Positions 6,680 to 9,365 of a stretch of 9,365 nt of DNA are shown in pieces (position 1 is the first letter of the stretch; each line of letters opens with the position of its first letter). The notes below the pieces were generated by a model that saw nothing but the letters and a program-made list of their open reading frames with translations, was not told the DNA's origin and made no database searches. Origin of the DNA: Chitinophagaceae bacterium (GTDB taxonomy: Bacteria; Bacteroidota; Bacteroidia; Chitinophagales; Chitinophagaceae); NCBI GenBank assembly GCA_947483345.1, contig CANKNL010000104.1, positions 1-9,365 of the forward strand, written 5' to 3'. A program made the position numbers and the translations under genes.

Positions 6680-7273
6680 TTAAAACCTTTCTGCTACTTT
6701 ATTCCAGTTAACAACATTCCAAAAAGCGGCTAAATAATCGGCACGTCGGTTTTGATAATGCAGGTAATAAGCATGTTCCCAAACATCACATCCTAAAATG
6801 GGGGTTCCTTTTACTTCAGCAACATCCATCAACGGGTTATCCTGATTGGGGGTTGAAGAAACTTCAAGCTTACCATCTTTTACAATCAGCCATGCCCAAC
6901 CACTTCCAAATCTGGTCATACCTGCTGCTGCAAATTTTTCTTTAAAAGTATCAAATGAACCAAATGCCGCATTAATAGCTTCGGCCAATTTACCGGTTGG
7001 TACACCAGCACTATTGGGTGCAAGGCTCTCCCAAAAAAAACTGTGGTTCCAATGTCCGCCACCATTATTTCTAACTGCGGCACTGATGCTGCCTGCAGAG
7101 GCAATCAATTCCTCTATGGTTTTATTTTCGTTTTCGGTTCCTGCAAGGGCTTTGTTTAAATTGTCTACATACGCCTGGTGATGTTTACCGTGGTGTATCT
7201 GCATAGTTGTTGTGTCAATATGTGGCTCTAATGCACTGTGTGCAAAGGGTAAAGCCGGTAATGTAAATGCCAT
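6680..7273 (-). CDS. sodA: Superoxide dismutase, Mn type
   Basis: This enzyme dismutates superoxide to oxygen and hydrogen peroxide in the cytosol; there is no signal peptide. The 197-residue product is full length for the Fe/Mn family. The metal ligands are visible: His27 (MQIHHGKHHQAYV), His77 (GGGHWNHSFFW), and Asp163 and His167 (GCDVWEHAYYLHYQNRR). Metal preference can be read from the second shell. The Gly-His pair at 73-74 and Gln144 in STPNQDNPLM are the MnSOD pattern, whereas FeSODs carry Gln at the first of these sites and not at the second. Cambialistic use of iron cannot be excluded. A full-match -7 element lies 47 bp upstream and a terminator downstream, so it is likely a single-gene unit. 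It is divergent from the small secreted protein gene. Confidence 0.96.
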   Translation of the reverse strand: MAFTLPALPFAHSALEPHIDTTTMQIHHGKHHQAYVDNLNKALAGTENENKTIEELIASAGSISAAVRNNGGGHWNHSFFWESLAPNSAGVPTGKLAEAINAAFGSFDTFKEKFAAAGMTRFGSGWAWLIVKDGKLEVSSTPNQDNPLMDVAEVKGTPILGCDVWEHAYYLHYQNRRADYLAAFWNVVNWNKVAERF

Positions 7274-7320
7274 AGTATAGCTGTTTTATTTTTTAAGAAA
7301 TTATTGTGAATGATTAAACA

Positions 7321-7328
7321 CAAATTTA
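7321..7328 (-). promoter_or_regulatory. Bacteroidota -7 element of sodA
   Basis: Read on the minus strand, TAAATTTG fully matches TAnnTTTG and lies 47 bp upstream of the sodA ATG, predicting a leader of about 40 nt. No clear -33 TTTG is present at the expected spacing. The 83-bp divergent gap to the next gene holds no equally good element for the plus strand; the best there, TATTTTCT, has two mismatches. Confidence 0.55.
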
Positions 7329-7356
7329 CGTTAACTATTTTCTTAGCAGGTTTAAA

Positions 7357-7758
7357 ATGAAGAAAATCGCCTTAATTATTTTTACGTTTTCGGGAATTTA
7401 TAGAGGATTAGCTCAATTTCCGGTTAAAACGTTTGATTCGGCTAAAGCATTTCTTCAAGGGATTGAAAATCATCAGGCATTTAAAAAAGACGCGCCAGAT
7501 AGTCAAGTAAAAGCAGCTATAAGATTGTTTCCTAATCCTGCAAAAAATAGGGTAGAAATTGAATTAATCGGATTTGCACCGGGCCCGGTTAAAATTCAAC
7601 TTATTGACGATAACGGTAAACTGGTAAAAGAAGAGCAGAGACTTATTTTTAATGGCCATGAAATAATTGTATTGATGTTTTCAGAAAAGCCAGGCTTGTA
7701 TTCTTTATGGTTGAGGCAGCGGGAAAAAATCCTGAAAAATAAACTGATCATCCAATGA
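7357..7758 (+). CDS. Small secreted protein made mostly of a T9SS C-terminal sorting domain
   Basis: The 133-residue product has a signal peptide (residues 1-19, cut before Gln20), then only about 37 residues (20-56) with no recognised domain. The rest (57-133) looks like a type A sorting domain of the type IX secretion system. The domain opens with LFPNPAKNRVEIEL (PNP motif at 59-61), continues with VKIQLIDDNGKLVKEE (78-93), and ends with PGLYSLWLRQREKILKNKLIIQ. Such domains normally sit behind large cargo, guide it across the outer membrane and are cleaved on the surface. Here there is almost no cargo. It may be a small surface or secreted peptide, a remnant of a longer protein, or a free-standing domain. 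The frame is intact, with no sign of a frameshift. It meets tadA tail to tail. The function is unknown. Confidence 0.8.
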   Translation: MKKIALIIFTFSGIYRGLAQFPVKTFDSAKAFLQGIENHQAFKKDAPDSQVKAAIRLFPNPAKNRVEIELIGFAPGPVKIQLIDDNGKLVKEEQRLIFNGHEIIVLMFSEKPGLYSLWLRQREKILKNKLIIQ

Positions 7759-8196
7759 TCAACGGCGTGCTTTAAAAAAATCGGTCATCAATTTTGCACA
7801 GGCCTCTTTTAAAACGCCTCCGCTTAATTCGGTTTTGGGATGATAAGGATTGTTGCTGCCACAACATTTTTTATAACCATTTTTTTTATCATCGGCACCA
7901 TAAACAATACGGCCAATCTTACTCCAGTATAATGCGCCGCTGCACATCAGGCAAGGCTCCAACGTTACATATAATATGGCTTCGGGTAAATATTTACTGC
8001 TTAAAAAATCACAAGCTGCTGTAATGGCCAGTATTTCGGCATGGGCAGTGCAGTCGTTCAGCAGCTCTACCTGGTTATGGGCACGGGCTATAATCCGGTT
8101 GTTTATAACGATTATGGCACCTACAGGCACTTCTTCCATCTCATAAGCTTTTTGTGCTTCTATAATTGCTTGCTGCATATAGTGTTCATCAGTCAT
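7759..8196 (-). CDS. tadA: tRNA adenosine(34) deaminase TadA-like
   Basis: TadA converts adenosine 34 to inosine in the tRNA-Arg anticodon, allowing one tRNA to read several codons. The 145-residue product has the zinc deaminase fold signatures. VPVGAIIV is at 23-30 and the AHN motif (39-41) follows. HAE at 52-54 supplies the first zinc ligand and the catalytic Glu. EPCLMC at 80-85 supplies the two cysteine ligands, and the substrate-side YGADDKKNGY follows. The length is at the short end of the family. The TAHAEI context favours TadA over guanine or cytosine deaminases, but some Bacteroidota carry more than one such protein, so another nucleoside deaminase is possible. No Shine-Dalgarno sequence is seen. 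It is divergent from the aldehyde dehydrogenase gene and convergent with the sorting-domain gene, with no intergenic base. Confidence 0.9.
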   Translation of the reverse strand: MTDEHYMQQAIIEAQKAYEMEEVPVGAIIVINNRIIARAHNQVELLNDCTAHAEILAITAACDFLSSKYLPEAILYVTLEPCLMCSGALYWSKIGRIVYGADDKKNGYKKCCGSNNPYHPKTELSGGVLKEACAKLMTDFFKARR

Positions 8197-8244
8197 ACCC
8201 TTGATTTTTTACTTGTTTATTCAAGCCGATTTTTAAACCATCCT

Positions 8245-8256
8245 TATGAATTCATA
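8245..8256. promoter_or_regulatory. 12-bp perfect palindrome between divergent genes
   Basis: TATGAATTCATA is a perfect inverted repeat in the 108-bp gap between the divergent tadA and aldehyde dehydrogenase starts. It could be an operator for a dimeric regulator. Such AT-rich palindromes also arise by chance at a modest rate, so this is a candidate only. Nearby, TACCTTTC (8281-8288, plus strand) is a one-mismatch -7 element for the dehydrogenase, and the minus-strand reading of 8260-8267 (TATTTTTA) is a one-mismatch element for tadA. Confidence 0.3.
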
Positions 8257-8304
8257 TCATAAAAATAATGTGCGAATCTGTACCTTTCCACAAATTTAAA
8301 TCTA

Positions 8305-9365
8305 ATGGACAACTTAATTCAAATGCGAAATTATTTTAATAGTGGTATTACCAAACCCTATGCATTTAGAAAAGAGCAATTGAATAAATTACAACGGGCT
8401 GTAAAAAAATACGAAAAGCAAATACACGATGCTTTATATAGTGATTTAAAAAAGAGTCCGGAAGAATGCTGGGTAACCGAAACCGGTTTTTTATTATCGG
8501 AGATCAGCTATACTTTAAAACATTTAAAAAATTGGATGCAGCCCAACATGGTTCCTACCAATTTGCTTAATATACCATCTACAAGTTTTGTGTTGCAGGA
8601 GCCCTTAGGTGTTGTTTTGGTTATAAGCCCCTGGAATTATCCTTTCCAATTATTAATGACGCCATTGGCTGCTGCCATGGCTGCCGGAAATTGTGTTATG
8701 CTTAAATCATCGGAATTTGCTTCGGCCACTTCTGCAGTAATGAAGCAAATGATTGAAGACACATTTGATAACAATTATATTCAGTTTGTTGAAGGTGATG
8801 GCGCAACGGTAATTCCCAAGATGATGAACAATTTTACATTTGATCATGTTTTTTATACCGGAAGTACCACTGTTGGTAAAATAATTTATAAAATGGCAGC
8901 AGAAAAACTGGTGCCTGTAACATTGGAACTGGGTGGTAAAAGCCCCTGTATTGTTGAAAATGATGCACATATAAAAGTGGCAGCGAGGCGTATCGCATTA
9001 GCTAAATTCAGTAATGCCGGGCAAATGTGTGTAACACCTGATTATGTACTGGTACACGAAAGCAAAAAGGAGGAGTTGATTGAAGCATTAAAAAATGTAA
9101 TTCACAAATTTTTCGGCGATAAACCCGAGGAGAGTTATCACTATGGTAAAATCATCAATGACAAACAATTTGACCGGCTCATAAAATATTTGCAACAGGG
9201 TAGTATTATTTATGGCGGCAGGTATGTTAAGGAAAAACTCTTTATAGAACCAACTATTCTTTCAAATATCAACCCCGATTCGGATGTGATGAAAGACGAA
9301 ATATTTGGCCCCATCCTGCCGGTTATTTCATTTAACACAAAAGAAGAGGCACTTAAAATAATTGA
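8305..9365 (+). CDS. Aldehyde dehydrogenase, class 3 type, 3' end missing
   Basis: The family oxidises aldehydes to carboxylic acids with NAD(P)+. Frame 8305 is open to the window end and gives 353 residues; class 3 enzymes have about 450-460, so roughly 100 are missing. Motifs in order are PWNYPF with the oxyanion Asn111, LKSSE with the cofactor-binding Lys134, GSTTVGK (186-192), the general-base Glu208 in ELGGKSP, the nucleophile Cys242 in NAGQMCVTPDYVL, and the cofactor-contacting EIFGP (332-336). The spacing and the APDYV-like sequence after the cysteine match the ALDH3 group, which acts on medium- and long-chain or aromatic aldehydes; the substrate here is unknown. The residue before the cysteine is Met rather than the usual Thr, and LKSSE replaces KPSE. 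The start is the first ATG and gives a normal N terminus. There is no signal peptide, so it is cytosolic. Confidence 0.93.
   Translation, partial: MDNLIQMRNYFNSGITKPYAFRKEQLNKLQRAVKKYEKQIHDALYSDLKKSPEECWVTETGFLLSEISYTLKHLKNWMQPNMVPTNLLNIPSTSFVLQEPLGVVLVISPWNYPFQLLMTPLAAAMAAGNCVMLKSSEFASATSAVMKQMIEDTFDNNYIQFVEGDGATVIPKMMNNFTFDHVFYTGSTTVGKIIYKMAAEKLVPVTLELGGKSPCIVENDAHIKVAARRIALAKFSNAGQMCVTPDYVLVHESKKEELIEALKNVIHKFFGDKPEESYHYGKIINDKQFDRLIKYLQQGSIIYGGRYVKEKLFIEPTILSNINPDSDVMKDEIFGPILPVISFNTKEEALKII

Noticed and set aside
6846..7181. A 111-codon plus-strand ORF antisense to sodA.
   Set aside because: sodA is unmistakable on the other strand with all metal ligands in place; the antisense product has no family features.
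1..9365. Search by eye for CRISPR repeats, insertion sequence ends, tRNA genes and phage genes.
   Set aside because: No regularly spaced repeats, transposase-like proteins, cloverleaf-like segments or phage proteins were seen; gaps between genes are short and accounted for.

Overview
The window is chromosomal DNA from a Bacteroidota bacterium, most likely of the Chitinophagia/Sphingobacteriia type. The evidence is the AT-rich composition, the absence of Shine-Dalgarno sequences, several matches to the Bacteroidota -7 promoter element TAnnTTTG, signal peptides cut before Gln, a type IX secretion (T9SS) C-terminal sorting domain, and the order uppS-bamA-ompH-ompH-murI. The genes are mostly housekeeping or common accessory genes. 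I see no insertion sequence, phage, CRISPR array, tRNA or rRNA gene, and nothing that amounts to a wholly new system. The points of interest are gene expression signals, protein export features and one unusual small secreted protein.

Positions 1-5517 (plus strand) form an envelope-biogenesis block. It holds the 3' part of uppS (undecaprenyl-PP synthase, lipid carrier), bamA (outer-membrane protein assembly), two tandem ompH/skp-like periplasmic chaperones, and murI (glutamate racemase, D-Glu for peptidoglycan). A strong terminator follows the second ompH gene, and its U-tract overlaps a perfect -7 element that sits almost on the murI start codon.

Positions 5518-6577 (plus strand) hold rpmH (L34), rnpA (RNase P protein) and yidD (membrane-insertion factor). 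A strong terminator separates rpmH from rnpA. rnpA has its own -7 element just before a GTG start, and it overlaps yidD by 26 bp.

Positions 6578-9365 carry mixed metabolic and stress genes: a Mn-type superoxide dismutase (minus), a small secreted protein that is mostly a T9SS sorting domain (plus), tadA (tRNA adenosine deaminase, minus), and a class-3-type aldehyde dehydrogenase (plus) cut by the window end. The sorting-domain gene and tadA meet tail to tail with no base between their stop codons.
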